Below are positions 1-7,376 of a DNA stretch of 15,699 nt, in pieces. The stretch is taken from the NCBI GenBank assembly GCA_900767695.1, contig CAAGAC010000002.1:1-15699 (forward strand), given 5' to 3'. The DNA is from an uncultured Succinivibrio sp. (GTDB taxonomy: Bacteria; Pseudomonadota; Gammaproteobacteria; Enterobacterales; Succinivibrionaceae). A program made the translations under genes and the position numbers. A model generated the notes under the pieces. It was not told the DNA's origin, did not search any database, and worked only from the letters and a program-made list of their open reading frames with translations. Each line of letters starts with the position of its first letter. The stretch's first letter is position 1.

Positions 1-591
1 GACATGCAGAACGCCAACCTGAGGCAGGGAATGCCCGGCGGCGAGTGCGAGGGGCCGGGGCAGGAGGAGCGCTGGGCGCCCTTCCGCACTCGCCTGACCG
101 ACGTGCTCATCCCCAACATCAAGAAGCTCGAGGCCGCCTTCCGCGGCGCGGGCGCGCAGGTGATGTTCGCGAGGATCGCCGCGATGAGGCGCGACGGCCG
201 CGACCGCTCGCTTGACCAGAAGATGCCCGGCTTCAACAACCTGCTCTTCTTCAAGGACGACGAGTGCGCCCAGGTGATCCCCGAGATAGGCCCCGTGGGC
301 GAGGAGCTCGTCTTCACCAAGACCACCGACAGCACGGTGGCCGGCACCAACATCCGCCTCATCTTGAAGAACATGGGCATCGAGTCCGTGACCTGCTGCG
401 GGATCCTCACCGACCAGTGCGTCTCCTGCACCGTGCGCTCGCTGGCCGACGAGAGCTTCTATGTAAACGTCATCGACGACGCCTGCGCCGCGGCGACCAT
501 GGAGCTGCACAGCCACGAGCTTGAGATCATCAACCACATCTACTGCACCGTGCTCTCGACTGATGAGGCGCTGTCCTGGGTGAAGGGCTAG
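1..591 (+). CDS. Isochorismatase-family cysteine hydrolase, 5' end cut by the window
   Basis: The first codon of the window is Asp, followed by Met-Gln-Asn. This matches the DMQN motif that carries the catalytic Asp near the N-terminus of isochorismatase-like hydrolases, so the true start lies upstream and the ATG at 4 is internal. Counting from that Met, a Lys in VFTKTTDS (about residue 106) and the Cys in GILTDQCVSCT (about residue 139) fit the rest of the Asp-Lys-Cys triad. Members hydrolyse amide or vinyl-ether bonds (nicotinamidase, isochorismatase, N-carbamoyl hydrolases); nothing here fixes the substrate. The protein is cytosolic with no signal or membrane segment. The gene is followed after about 40 bases by a strong terminator, so it ends its own transcription unit and is not part of the cstA unit. 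Confidence 0.88.
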   Translation, partial: DMQNANLRQGMPGGECEGPGQEERWAPFRTRLTDVLIPNIKKLEAAFRGAGAQVMFARIAAMRRDGRDRSLDQKMPGFNNLLFFKDDECAQVIPEIGPVGEELVFTKTTDSTVAGTNIRLILKNMGIESVTCCGILTDQCVSCTVRSLADESFYVNVIDDACAAATMELHSHELEIINHIYCTVLSTDEALSWVKG

Positions 592-633
592 CGTAGCGTC
601 TACCCACTTTCCCGATCGCCAAGTCCTCTTGAA

Positions 634-666
634 CCCGGGGCGCCTGTCGCGCCCCGGGCGCTTTTT
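634..666 (+). terminator. Intrinsic terminator after the isochorismatase-like gene
   Basis: A perfect 10-bp GC stem (CCCGGGGCGC at 634-643 pairing with 649-658) has a 5-base loop. GC and then five T at 662-666 follow it. This is a textbook Rho-independent terminator. Confidence 0.9.
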
Positions 667-732
667 GCAACGAGCGCGGATGGCTGCCCTGCCTCCTGTC
701 CTGATGCCAAGGCAATGTTATCCATGAAGATC

Positions 733-763
733 CGGGCCGTTTTTGTAAAAAAGGCCCGTTTTT
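733..763 (+). terminator. Second terminator-like hairpin in the cstA upstream region
   Basis: CGGGCC (733-738) pairs with GGCCCG (753-758). An inner TTTTT/AAAAA stem extends it past one G-A mismatch, leaving a GT loop, and TTTTT (759-763) follows. It may be a tandem backup for the terminator at 634-666. It would be an attenuator only if a promoter lies upstream of it. The element is flanked by two copies of CCATGAAGATC (722-732 and 765-775). Confidence 0.6.
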
Positions 764-781
764 GCCATGAAGATCGGCCCC

Positions 782-856
782 GATTTTGGCATCGATCACA
801 TTTACATCCTGAACTCTTTTGGCATTTCAGCCCGCGATTTTGCCCCGGAGTAAGAT
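782..856 (+). promoter_or_regulatory. Putative cstA promoter with CRP-like site and GGCAT repeats
   Basis: Bases 794-803 (GATCACATTT) match the right half of the CRP consensus exactly. The left half (782-792) is weak. TTTTGGCAT occurs at 784-792 and again at 817-825, 33 bases apart, or about three helical turns. The second copy reads on as GGCATTTCAG. A -10-like TAAGAT lies at 851-856 without a good -35 box. A start near 863-864 would put the CRP-like centre near -71, an allowed class I position. CstA and BtsT genes are CRP-controlled in E. coli, which makes the site plausible. All of this is inference from motif similarity. Confidence 0.4.
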
Positions 857-945
857 TTTCTTGTATGCCAACGGCCATCGCCTGCGGCATTGCGCCCGAG
901 ATCCCCTCCTGCGCGCAATCAGACATTCATGCATTCGGAGTAAAA

Positions 946-2427
946 ATGCCAAGGTTCCTATGGTTCATCATCGCCGTGATCGGGCTGGTGCTCGGTTACC
1001 TCATCTACGGCAAGATAGTCGAGAAGATCTTCGGGGCTGACGACGCCAGGAAGACTCCTGCGGTCACCAAGGCCGACGGGGTCGACTACGTCACGATGCC
1101 GACCTGGAAGGTCTGGCTCATCCAGCTTCTGAACATCGCGGGCATCGGCCCGGTCTTCGGCCCGATCCTGGGCGCCCTCTACGGCCCGACCGCCCTTCTG
1201 TGGATCGTGCTCGGCTCGATCTTCGCCGGCGCCGTGCACGACTACCTCTCCGGCATGCTCTCGGTGAGGTACGGCGGCGCCAACGTCCCAGACGTCGTGG
1301 GCTTCAACCTCGGCAGGATAGCCAAGGCGGCCATGGGAGTGTTCGCGGTCATCCTGCTCGTGCTCGTCGGCACCGTGTTCGCGACCTCCCCGGCCCACCT
1401 GCTCTCGAACCTCGTCTCCGAGTTCTCGGTCTCGGGCTTCCTCGACGCCTACGGCATGTGGCTTGCGGTGATCTTCCTGTACTACTTCCTGGCGACCATG
1501 GTGCCGATCGACAAGCTCATCGGCCTCATCTACCCGTTCTTCGGGTTCCTGCTGCTCTTCATGTGCGTGAGCGTCACCGTGATGCTCTTCGTGAAGATGC
1601 CCGACCAGTTCTACGCCTGGGCCGACTGGGGCGCCGGCAACCAGCACCCGAACAAGGACACCACCGCCCCGCTGTGGCCCCTGATGTTCCTCACCATCGC
1701 CTGCGGCGCGCTCTCGGGCTTCCACTCGACCCAGTCGCCGCTGATGGCCCGCTGCCTCAAGAAGGAGACCGACGGCCGCAAGGTGTTCTACGGCGGCATG
1801 ATCGCCGAGGGCTTCATCGGCCTTGTCTGGGCCACCGTCGGCATGACCTTCTTCGACTCGCCCGACAGCCTGCTTGAGACCATCAAGCAGGGCACCGCCT
1901 CCAAGGTGGTGTTCGACAGCTGCAACAGCCTGCTGGGCGTCTTCGGCGGCGCGCTCGCCGTCCTGGGCGTCGTGGTCCTCCCGATCACCTCGGGCGACAC
2001 CGCCTTCCGCGCAGCCCGCCTGACCCTCTCGGACATGCTCAAGCTCGACCAGCGCCCGATCGCAAGGCGCCTCGCCATCGCCATCCCGGTGCTCGGCATC
2101 GGCGTGGTGCTCTCGCAGGTCAACTTCACCACCATCTGGAACTACTTCGGCTGGGCCAACCAGAGCCTTGCCGGCATCGTGCTCTGGGCCGCCGCGGCGT
2201 ACCTGATGCGCAAGGGCAAGTTCCACTGGATAGCGACGCTGCCTGCAGCGTTCATCACCGCAGCCTCCATAACCTTCATCTGCTGGAGCCCGAACCTCGG
2301 CTTCAACATCGCGATCGGCACCTCGCAGGTGATCGGCGCCGTGTTCGCGGTCGTCTGCCTCGCCTGCCTGCTCGCCTTCGGCAGGCATCCGGTCTCCGGC
2401 GTTCCCGAGGAGTTCAAGGACGCCTGA
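946..2427 (+). CDS. cstA: CstA-family carbon starvation transporter, short form
   Basis: This is a 493-residue polytopic inner-membrane protein. The family includes E. coli CstA and the pyruvate/H+ symporter BtsT, which are about 700 residues, so this is one of the short members. Family hallmarks include NIAGIGPVFGPILGALYGP (about residues 65-83), the HDYLSGMLSVRYGG stretch, the STQSPLMARC segment and SGDTAFRAARLTLSDML near residue 350. About a dozen hydrophobic segments run to the C-terminus. I chose the ATG at 946 because CGGAG sits 5 bases upstream. The open frame extends back to 715, but that extra N-terminus is hydrophilic and covers the presumed promoter. The substrate is likely pyruvate or peptides, which is inferred from the family. 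A terminator follows directly, so the gene is monocistronic. Confidence 0.9.
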   Translation: MPRFLWFIIAVIGLVLGYLIYGKIVEKIFGADDARKTPAVTKADGVDYVTMPTWKVWLIQLLNIAGIGPVFGPILGALYGPTALLWIVLGSIFAGAVHDYLSGMLSVRYGGANVPDVVGFNLGRIAKAAMGVFAVILLVLVGTVFATSPAHLLSNLVSEFSVSGFLDAYGMWLAVIFLYYFLATMVPIDKLIGLIYPFFGFLLLFMCVSVTVMLFVKMPDQFYAWADWGAGNQHPNKDTTAPLWPLMFLTIACGALSGFHSTQSPLMARCLKKETDGRKVFYGGMIAEGFIGLVWATVGMTFFDSPDSLLETIKQGTASKVVFDSCNSLLGVFGGALAVLGVVVLPITSGDTAFRAARLTLSDMLKLDQRPIARRLAIAIPVLGIGVVLSQVNFTTIWNYFGWANQSLAGIVLWAAAAYLMRKGKFHWIATLPAAFITAASITFICWSPNLGFNIAIGTSQVIGAVFAVVCLACLLAFGRHPVSGVPEEFKDA

Positions 2428-2457
2428 TCAAAACTGCGGCATAGCTTCCAGATAATG

Positions 2458-2486
2458 ATCCCCGAGCCTGTGGCCCGGGGATTTTT
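2458..2486 (+). terminator. Intrinsic terminator after cstA
   Basis: ATCCCCGAGCC (2458-2468) pairs with GGCCCGGGGAT (2472-2482) with one A-C mismatch and a TGT loop. A T run to 2486 follows. Confidence 0.85.
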
Positions 2487-2530
2487 CATTGCGCGATCCG
2501 CAGGTTGCATGAGGCGCAAGGGCCTGAGAC

Positions 2531-2551
2531 AAATAATAACGAGAATTATTT
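2531..2551. promoter_or_regulatory. AT-rich inverted repeat upstream of nrdA
   Basis: AAATAAT (2531-2537) and ATTATTT (2545-2551) form a perfect 7-bp inverted repeat around AACGAGA, in an AT-rich island within a GC-rich region. The core 19 bases match a Fur-box consensus at 12 positions by my count. I see no NrdR-type box pair between 2487 and 2605. It lies 54 bases before the nrdA start, so it is a reasonable operator candidate. Its regulator is unknown. Confidence 0.4.
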
Positions 2552-2605
2552 CTTCTAAAACCCAGGCCAAAGCCCTTATGATCTCCCCACACCCGAGGAG
2601 GACAG

Positions 2606-5128
2606 ATGCAGATCTTAAAACGCGACGGCCGCACGGAGGATTTCGACAAGGCCAAGATAGAGGGCGCGCTTTCAAAGGCGCTTGCAAGCACCGGCGAGCA
2701 GTGCCCGCAGGATGAGCTTGCGGCGATGGCGGACGGCATTGCGCGCAGGGCCTGCGCGCTGCCAGGGCTCGACGTCGAGGCCGTGCAGGATCTTGCAGAG
2801 GAGGCGCTGATGCGCGCAGGCTTCCTGAAGTCTGCAAAGGCCTACATCCTCTACCGCCAGGACCGCGCCAGGATGCGCGCGGCAAGGCGCGAGCTTTCAG
2901 CCCTCTCCCAGTGCCCCGCCCTTGAGGAGGAGCTCGCCTCGCTTGAGGCAGGATACGGCGGCGCGGGATTTTCCTGCGAGGCGCTGTTGGAGAAGTTCCG
3001 CATGCTCTCCCGCCCGGGAGCCGGCGCCGACGAGAGCCTCTCGTGCGCGATCCGCGCCTGCGCCGAGCTTGCAAGTGCCAGGACGCCCTGCTACGAGATG
3101 GCGGCAGCCTCCCTCCTCTCCCTCAAGATGCGCGATGACCTAAGGCGCGTCGAGCAAAGGCTTGGGATTGCGGACTTCCCCTCGAAGGTCCATTGCCTTA
3201 CAGGCATGGGCCTTTACGGCAGCTGCATCCTCGAGAGCTACTCGGACGCTGATCTCAGGCAGGCCGAGGGCTTCATCGACAACAGCCGCGACGGGCTCTT
3301 CAACTACGCGGGCCTCAACCTCCTGCGCTCGCGCTATCTCATGCGCACCCATCAGAAGGAGATAGTCGAAAGCCCGCAGGAGCTCTTTCTTGGGATCGCG
3401 CTGCACCTTGCGATCCCCGAGGCGGGAGAGTCGCGCCTTGGCTGGGTCCGCCGCTTCTACGACATGCTCTCGACCCTCAAGGTCACCATGGCCACCCCCA
3501 CGCTCTCCAACGCCCGCAAGAGCCACCACCAGCTCTCATCGTGCTTCATCGACACCGTGCCAGACAGCCTCACGGGGATCTACCGCAGCCTCGACAACTT
3601 CGCGCAGGTCTCGAAGTCAGGCGGCGGCATGGGGCTGTACTTTGGCAAGGTGCGCGCCCGCGGCAGCGCCATCCGCGGCTTCGAGGGCGCCGCAGGCGGC
3701 ATCAGCCGCTGGATCAGGCTCGTGAACGACACGGCCGTGGCGGTCGATCAGCTTGGCGTGCGCAAGGGGGCGGTCGCCGCCTACCTCGACATCTGGCACC
3801 GCGACATTCCCGAGTTCCTGCAGATGCGCACCAACAGCGGCGACGACCGCCTCAAGGCCCACGACACCTTCCCGGCGCTGTGCGTGCCCGACTTCTTCTG
3901 GCAGCAGGTCGAGGAGAACATGGACGGCGCCTGGGCGCTGATGTGCCCATATGAGATCAGGAAGGCCATGGGCTGGTGCCTCGAGGACTCATGGGGCGAG
4001 GAGTGGACGAGGCGCTACAGGCTCTGCCTTGCCGATCCGCGCATCCGCAAGCGCGAGATAGCCATCAAGGATCTGCTGCGCATGATCCTGAAGTCCGTGG
4101 TCGAGACCGGCACGCCCTTCATCTTCAACCGCGACAGCGTGAACGCGATGAACCCGAACCCCCACGCGGGGATGATCTACTCGTCAAACCTCTGCACGGA
4201 GATAGCCCAGAACACCTCGGCCATCGAGACGCTAGGACAGAGGGAGGTGATCGATACTCCCGACGGGCCGGTGGTCGCCGCCAGGACCCGCCCCGGGGAC
4301 TTCGTGGTGTGCAACCTCGCCTCGCTCTCGCTTGGGCGCATCGATCTGCACAAGGATGGCGAGCTTGAGGATCTGGCCGCCACCGCGGTGCGGGCGCTGG
4401 ACAACGTGATCACGCTCAACGACTACCCCCTTCCCTACGCGAAAATCACCGCAGGGCGCTACCGCGCCATCGGCCTTGGCATGAGCGGCTGGCACCACAT
4501 GCTCGCAAGGGAGGGAATAGCCTGGGAGAGCCAGGAGCACCTCGATGCCGCCGACAGGATCTGCGAGCGCATCGCCTATGCGGCGATCAATGAGAGCTGC
4601 AGCCTCGCCTACGAGAAGGGGCCCTACCCGCTCTTTGAGGGAAGCGACTGGCAGACCGGCGCGTACTTTGAAAAGCGCGGCTACAAGGGAGAGAAGTGGG
4701 ACGCGCTCAGGGACAGGGTCGCAGGATGCGGCATGCGCAACGGCTACCTGATGGCGGTGGCGCCCACGGGCTCGACGAGCATCATCGCCGGTACCACCGC
4801 AGGAGTCGATCCCGTGATGGAGAGGTTCTTCCTTGAGGAGAAGAAGGACGGCATGCTCCCGCGCGTCGCGCCCGGGCTTGACGCGAGGACCTGGTGGCTC
4901 TACAAGAGCGCCCATCTCATCGACCAGTCGTGGTCGGTGAGATCCTGCGCGGCGCGACAGAGGCACATCGATCAGGCCCAGAGCATGAACCTCTACATCG
5001 ACGACCGGATCACGATGCGCGGGCTCCTGGGCCTCTACCTTCAGGCCTGGCGCGGCGGCGTCAAGACCGTCTACTACGTGCGCTCGCGCTCGCTCGAGAC
5101 CAGGGAGTGCGACTCCTGCTCGGCCTGA
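2606..5128 (+). CDS. nrdA: Ribonucleoside-diphosphate reductase class Ia, alpha subunit
   Basis: This is the 840-residue catalytic subunit that reduces NDPs to dNDPs. An N-terminal ATP-cone (about residues 1-95, starting MQILKRDGRTEDF) should give allosteric activity control. Residues lining up with the E. coli active site are C313 (in SSCFID, like C225), N528/C530/E532 (in NLCTEI, like N437/C439/E441), C569 (in VVCNLA, like C462), the radical-relay pair Y823-Y824 and the C-terminal CxxC at C835/C838. The enzyme is about 80 residues longer than the E. coli protein. Most of the excess lies between the cone and the barrel (about residues 95-185). The start has a strong Shine-Dalgarno, GAGGAGG at 2595-2601, 4 bases upstream. 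nrdB follows 64 bases later as an operon partner. Confidence 0.96.
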   Translation: MQILKRDGRTEDFDKAKIEGALSKALASTGEQCPQDELAAMADGIARRACALPGLDVEAVQDLAEEALMRAGFLKSAKAYILYRQDRARMRAARRELSALSQCPALEEELASLEAGYGGAGFSCEALLEKFRMLSRPGAGADESLSCAIRACAELASARTPCYEMAAASLLSLKMRDDLRRVEQRLGIADFPSKVHCLTGMGLYGSCILESYSDADLRQAEGFIDNSRDGLFNYAGLNLLRSRYLMRTHQKEIVESPQELFLGIALHLAIPEAGESRLGWVRRFYDMLSTLKVTMATPTLSNARKSHHQLSSCFIDTVPDSLTGIYRSLDNFAQVSKSGGGMGLYFGKVRARGSAIRGFEGAAGGISRWIRLVNDTAVAVDQLGVRKGAVAAYLDIWHRDIPEFLQMRTNSGDDRLKAHDTFPALCVPDFFWQQVEENMDGAWALMCPYEIRKAMGWCLEDSWGEEWTRRYRLCLADPRIRKREIAIKDLLRMILKSVVETGTPFIFNRDSVNAMNPNPHAGMIYSSNLCTEIAQNTSAIETLGQREVIDTPDGPVVAARTRPGDFVVCNLASLSLGRIDLHKDGELEDLAATAVRALDNVITLNDYPLPYAKITAGRYRAIGLGMSGWHHMLAREGIAWESQEHLDAADRICERIAYAAINESCSLAYEKGPYPLFEGSDWQTGAYFEKRGYKGEKWDALRDRVAGCGMRNGYLMAVAPTGSTSIIAGTTAGVDPVMERFFLEEKKDGMLPRVAPGLDARTWWLYKSAHLIDQSWSVRSCAARQRHIDQAQSMNLYIDDRITMRGLLGLYLQAWRGGVKTVYYVRSRSLETRECDSCSA

Positions 5129-5192
5129 GCATCGGGATCGCGAAATTCAGACTTCACAGCAGCAAGGACAGCAGGAAAAGGGACAGCAGGCA

Positions 5193-6239
5193 ATGGAACA
5201 GCTTCTGCATCGCAAGAAACTCTTCAACCCGCAGGGCGACACCCTGACCGCGGACACCCGCGTGGTTGGCGGCAACCCCACGAACCTCAACGACTTCGTG
5301 AACCACCGCTACCCCTGGGTATCCGACTGGTACCGCCAGGCCCTAAACAACTTCTGGATCCCCGAGGAGATAAGCCTCTCCGAGGACCGCAGCTGCTACC
5401 CTCGCCTTGACAGGCCCGAGCGCGAGGCCTACGACAAGATCCTAAGCTTCCTCGTCTTCCTCGACTCGCTTCAGTCAAACGGGCTGCCATCACTCACCGA
5501 GTACGTGACCTCCTCGGAGATCTGCCTGTGCCTCAACATCCAGTCCTTCCAGGAGTGCCTGCACTCGCAGAGCTACAGCTACATGCTCGACTCGATCTGC
5601 CCGCCCGACAAGCGCCAGGAGATCCTCTACCAGTGGAAGGACGACGAGCACCTGCTGCGCCGCAACGAGTTCATCGGCTCGCTCTACAACGACTTCCTCG
5701 GAAAGCCCACCCGGTTGAACCTCATCCGCGCGATGATGGCCTGCTACATCCTCGAGGGGATCTACTTCTACTCGGGCTTCTCGTTCTTCTACAGCCTGGC
5801 AAGGCGCGGCCTCATGACCGGATCGGCCCAGGAGATCCGCTACATAAACCGCGACGAGAACACCCACCTCTGGCTCTTCCGCAGCATCTTCCGCGAGCTG
5901 ATGGCGGAGAACCCGGAGTGGTTCGATGACCAGACGAAGGGCATGATGCTCGGCATGCTCAAAGAGGGCGTGAGGCAGGAGATAGCCTGGGGCGAGTACG
6001 TGATAGGCGACCGCATCCCGGGGCTATCGTCAGGGATGATCAGGAGCTACATCTCCTACCTTGGAAACCTGCGCTGGCAGGGGCTTGGCTTCGCGCCATA
6101 CGATCCCGAGCACTGGGACGAGCCCGAGTCGATGGCCTGGGTCTCGCAGTACGCCGATCCCAACGCCGTTAAGACCGACTTCTTCGAGGCAAGGGTCACG
6201 GCCTACGCCAAGAGCGCCTCGATTGTTGACGATCTATAA
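5193..6239 (+). CDS. nrdB: Ribonucleoside-diphosphate reductase class Ia, beta subunit
   Basis: This 348-residue radical-generating subunit has the ferritin-like fold. Metal ligands and the radical tyrosine are all visible: D91 (LDSLQS), E121, H124 and Y128 (QECLHSQSY, matching E. coli E115/H118/Y122), E188 (YILEGIYFY), and E222/H225 (RDENTHLW). The presence of Y128 supports a classical tyrosyl-radical class Ia enzyme rather than a Tyr-less subclass. The acidic C-terminus (SIVDDL) would dock onto NrdA. The ribosome binding site is modest, AGG at 5188-5190. The gap from nrdA holds GGACAGCAGG twice (5166-5175 and 5181-5190). The unit ends in a strong terminator. Confidence 0.96.
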   Translation: MEQLLHRKKLFNPQGDTLTADTRVVGGNPTNLNDFVNHRYPWVSDWYRQALNNFWIPEEISLSEDRSCYPRLDRPEREAYDKILSFLVFLDSLQSNGLPSLTEYVTSSEICLCLNIQSFQECLHSQSYSYMLDSICPPDKRQEILYQWKDDEHLLRRNEFIGSLYNDFLGKPTRLNLIRAMMACYILEGIYFYSGFSFFYSLARRGLMTGSAQEIRYINRDENTHLWLFRSIFRELMAENPEWFDDQTKGMMLGMLKEGVRQEIAWGEYVIGDRIPGLSSGMIRSYISYLGNLRWQGLGFAPYDPEHWDEPESMAWVSQYADPNAVKTDFFEARVTAYAKSASIVDDL

Positions 6240-6294
6240 GGCCGCCAGGATGGCGGCCACGGGGGATGGCGCGCAGGGCGCGCCATCCCCTTTT
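6240..6294 (+). terminator. Double-hairpin terminator after nrdB
   Basis: A first hairpin has GGCCGCCA (6240-6247) pairing with 6251-6258. A second has a perfect 13-bp stem (6262-6274 with 6278-6290, loop AGG), followed by TTTT. It also separates nrdB from the convergent gene ending at 6308. Confidence 0.9.
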
Positions 6295-6307
6295 CCCAGA
6301 TCCCGTT

Positions 6308-7021
6308 TCAGAAGGCGGCGCTGCCGCACCTTCCTGCAAGCATCCTCGCAAGCGATCTCACGGTCCAGGAAGTCTGCCCGATGCCGTGGCGCGACTTGTA
6401 GTCGTAGAACGCAAGCAGCGTGCCCTGGGCGCTGTGAAGCCCCGCGTGGAGCAAGGTCCCGTCGTCGGCCACCGCGTCGGCCCTCAGGCTGTCGTTCGAG
6501 AGCCTGCCCGTGAGCCTGTAGATGTACGCCCTCCTCTGCCCTAGGCTGAGCGTCCACTCGCCGCGGCTGTAGTGCCACAGAAGCTCGCCGATGGAGACCG
6601 GCTCGTCGCCGCGCTCGCCGGGGGCCGAGGCTCCGTAGAACACCACGTCCGAGTAGGCTGGGGTCTGGAGGATCTCCCCGATGTTCGCTGCAAAGAGCCC
6701 GAGGTTTGAGAAAAAGCAGTTGCGGTCGGCGTAGGCCTCGCAGAAGAACCTGCCGAAGAGCGCGCCGAACTCGCCGTCGCTGATGCCCAGGCGGTGCTGG
6801 AGCATGATGCGCATGCGCTCGTCGATGTCGCCGTCGCGGTGGAAGCGGCGCAGCGCCATCAGCGCCCCGAGCCTGGCCCTGAGGCTGAACGAGGCGATGA
6901 GATCGCGGTCGCTGAGCCCAAGCTCCCTCTGGCGGCGCTCGAAGCAGTCCTTGAGCGCCTGCCTGAAGTCAAATCCGCTGGCGGCGGCGCCCAAGCGCCT
7001 TTCCATTGCCGGTGCCATCAT
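6308..7021 (-). CDS. Uncharacterised cytosolic protein
   Basis: I do not recognise this 237-residue protein. The start at 7021 is preceded by a perfect AGGAGG (7028-7033) 6 bases upstream and a good promoter further back; the frame is open to 7156 but that extension crosses the promoter. The protein is hydrophilic with no signal or membrane segment. Residues about 15-85 are rich in Arg, Leu and Asp and predicted helical, with a stretch HRLGISDGEFGALF that looks like a helix-turn-helix recognition region. The C-terminal half contains WHYSRGEWTLSLGQRRAYIYR and many aromatics. It lies divergent from the HD-GYP regulator, so a DNA-binding or signalling role is possible but unproven. Confidence 0.75.
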   Translation of the reverse strand: MMAPAMERRLGAAASGFDFRQALKDCFERRQRELGLSDRDLIASFSLRARLGALMALRRFHRDGDIDERMRIMLQHRLGISDGEFGALFGRFFCEAYADRNCFFSNLGLFAANIGEILQTPAYSDVVFYGASAPGERGDEPVSIGELLWHYSRGEWTLSLGQRRAYIYRLTGRLSNDSLRADAVADDGTLLHAGLHSAQGTLLAFYDYKSRHGIGQTSWTVRSLARMLAGRCGSAAF

Positions 7022-7094
7022 CCAAAGCCTCCTGCCGTTTCCATGGTGCCAAGGCCCCTGCCCTGGCGCGGCCCCTTTCCGACCCGCGCAATCA

Positions 7095-7122
7095 ATTATA
7101 ATTACAATACACATGATCGCAA
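7095..7122 (-). promoter_or_regulatory. Sigma-70-type promoter for the uncharacterised gene
   Basis: On the minus strand, TTGCGA (7117-7122) is followed by 16 bases and a perfect TATAAT (7095-7100). Transcription would start near 7088, leaving a leader of about 65 bases before the SD and start at 7021. Confidence 0.65.
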
Positions 7123-7154
7123 GGTGCATTTGATTATTTTTATTCGTTTGCACC
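7123..7154. promoter_or_regulatory. Inverted repeat between divergent promoters
   Basis: GGTGCA (7123-7128) and TGCACC (7149-7154) are inverted around a 20-base AT-rich spacer. The repeat abuts the minus-strand -35 box and overlaps a possible plus-strand -35. It is a candidate operator; the regulator is unknown. Confidence 0.35.
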
Positions 7155-7175
7155 AAAGATGCGTATTGTTATTTT
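7148..7175 (+). promoter_or_regulatory. Possible promoter for the REC/HD-GYP gene
   Basis: TTGCAC (7148-7153), a 16-base spacer and TATTTT (7170-7175) form a weak sigma-70-like promoter. It would leave a leader of roughly 195 bases. The rest of 7176-7376 has less GC than the genes and no other feature I can name. Confidence 0.3.
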
Positions 7176-7376
7176 TGTTCAGAACGCTGGAACCGGATTT
7201 GCCGGTAAATTCCGTACAGTTTTAAAGGACCGGGCCGCCGCGTCCGGAAGTCACAATATCAGGGACACGAACTTCATTTGCTCAAGTCCGGGTGTCAGAA
7301 TACCGTCAACCAATACGATAAAGGCGTGCACAAGCGCCGGGCTAATTGCCTGCCCCCAGGCTCTCGGTAACCATAC

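Noticed and set aside
715..945. 77-codon N-terminal extension of the CstA frame
   Set aside because: It crosses the terminator-like hairpin and presumed promoter and is unlike the family N-terminus, and ATG 946 has a good ribosome site.
958..2388. 476-codon minus-strand open frame opposite cstA
   Set aside because: It is a long antisense frame caused by high GC at third positions. Its product is rich in Glu, Asp, His and Arg with no domain, and the sense strand is clearly cstA.
4232..4966. 244-codon minus-strand open frame within nrdA
   Set aside because: It is a shadow of conserved nrdA coding sequence, with no ribosome site or recognisable product.
5166..5190. Two GGACAGCAGG copies between nrdA and nrdB as a regulatory repeat
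   Set aside because: Two 10-base copies 15 bases apart in a purine-rich leader are weak evidence. They may only reflect duplicated ribosome-site-like sequence.
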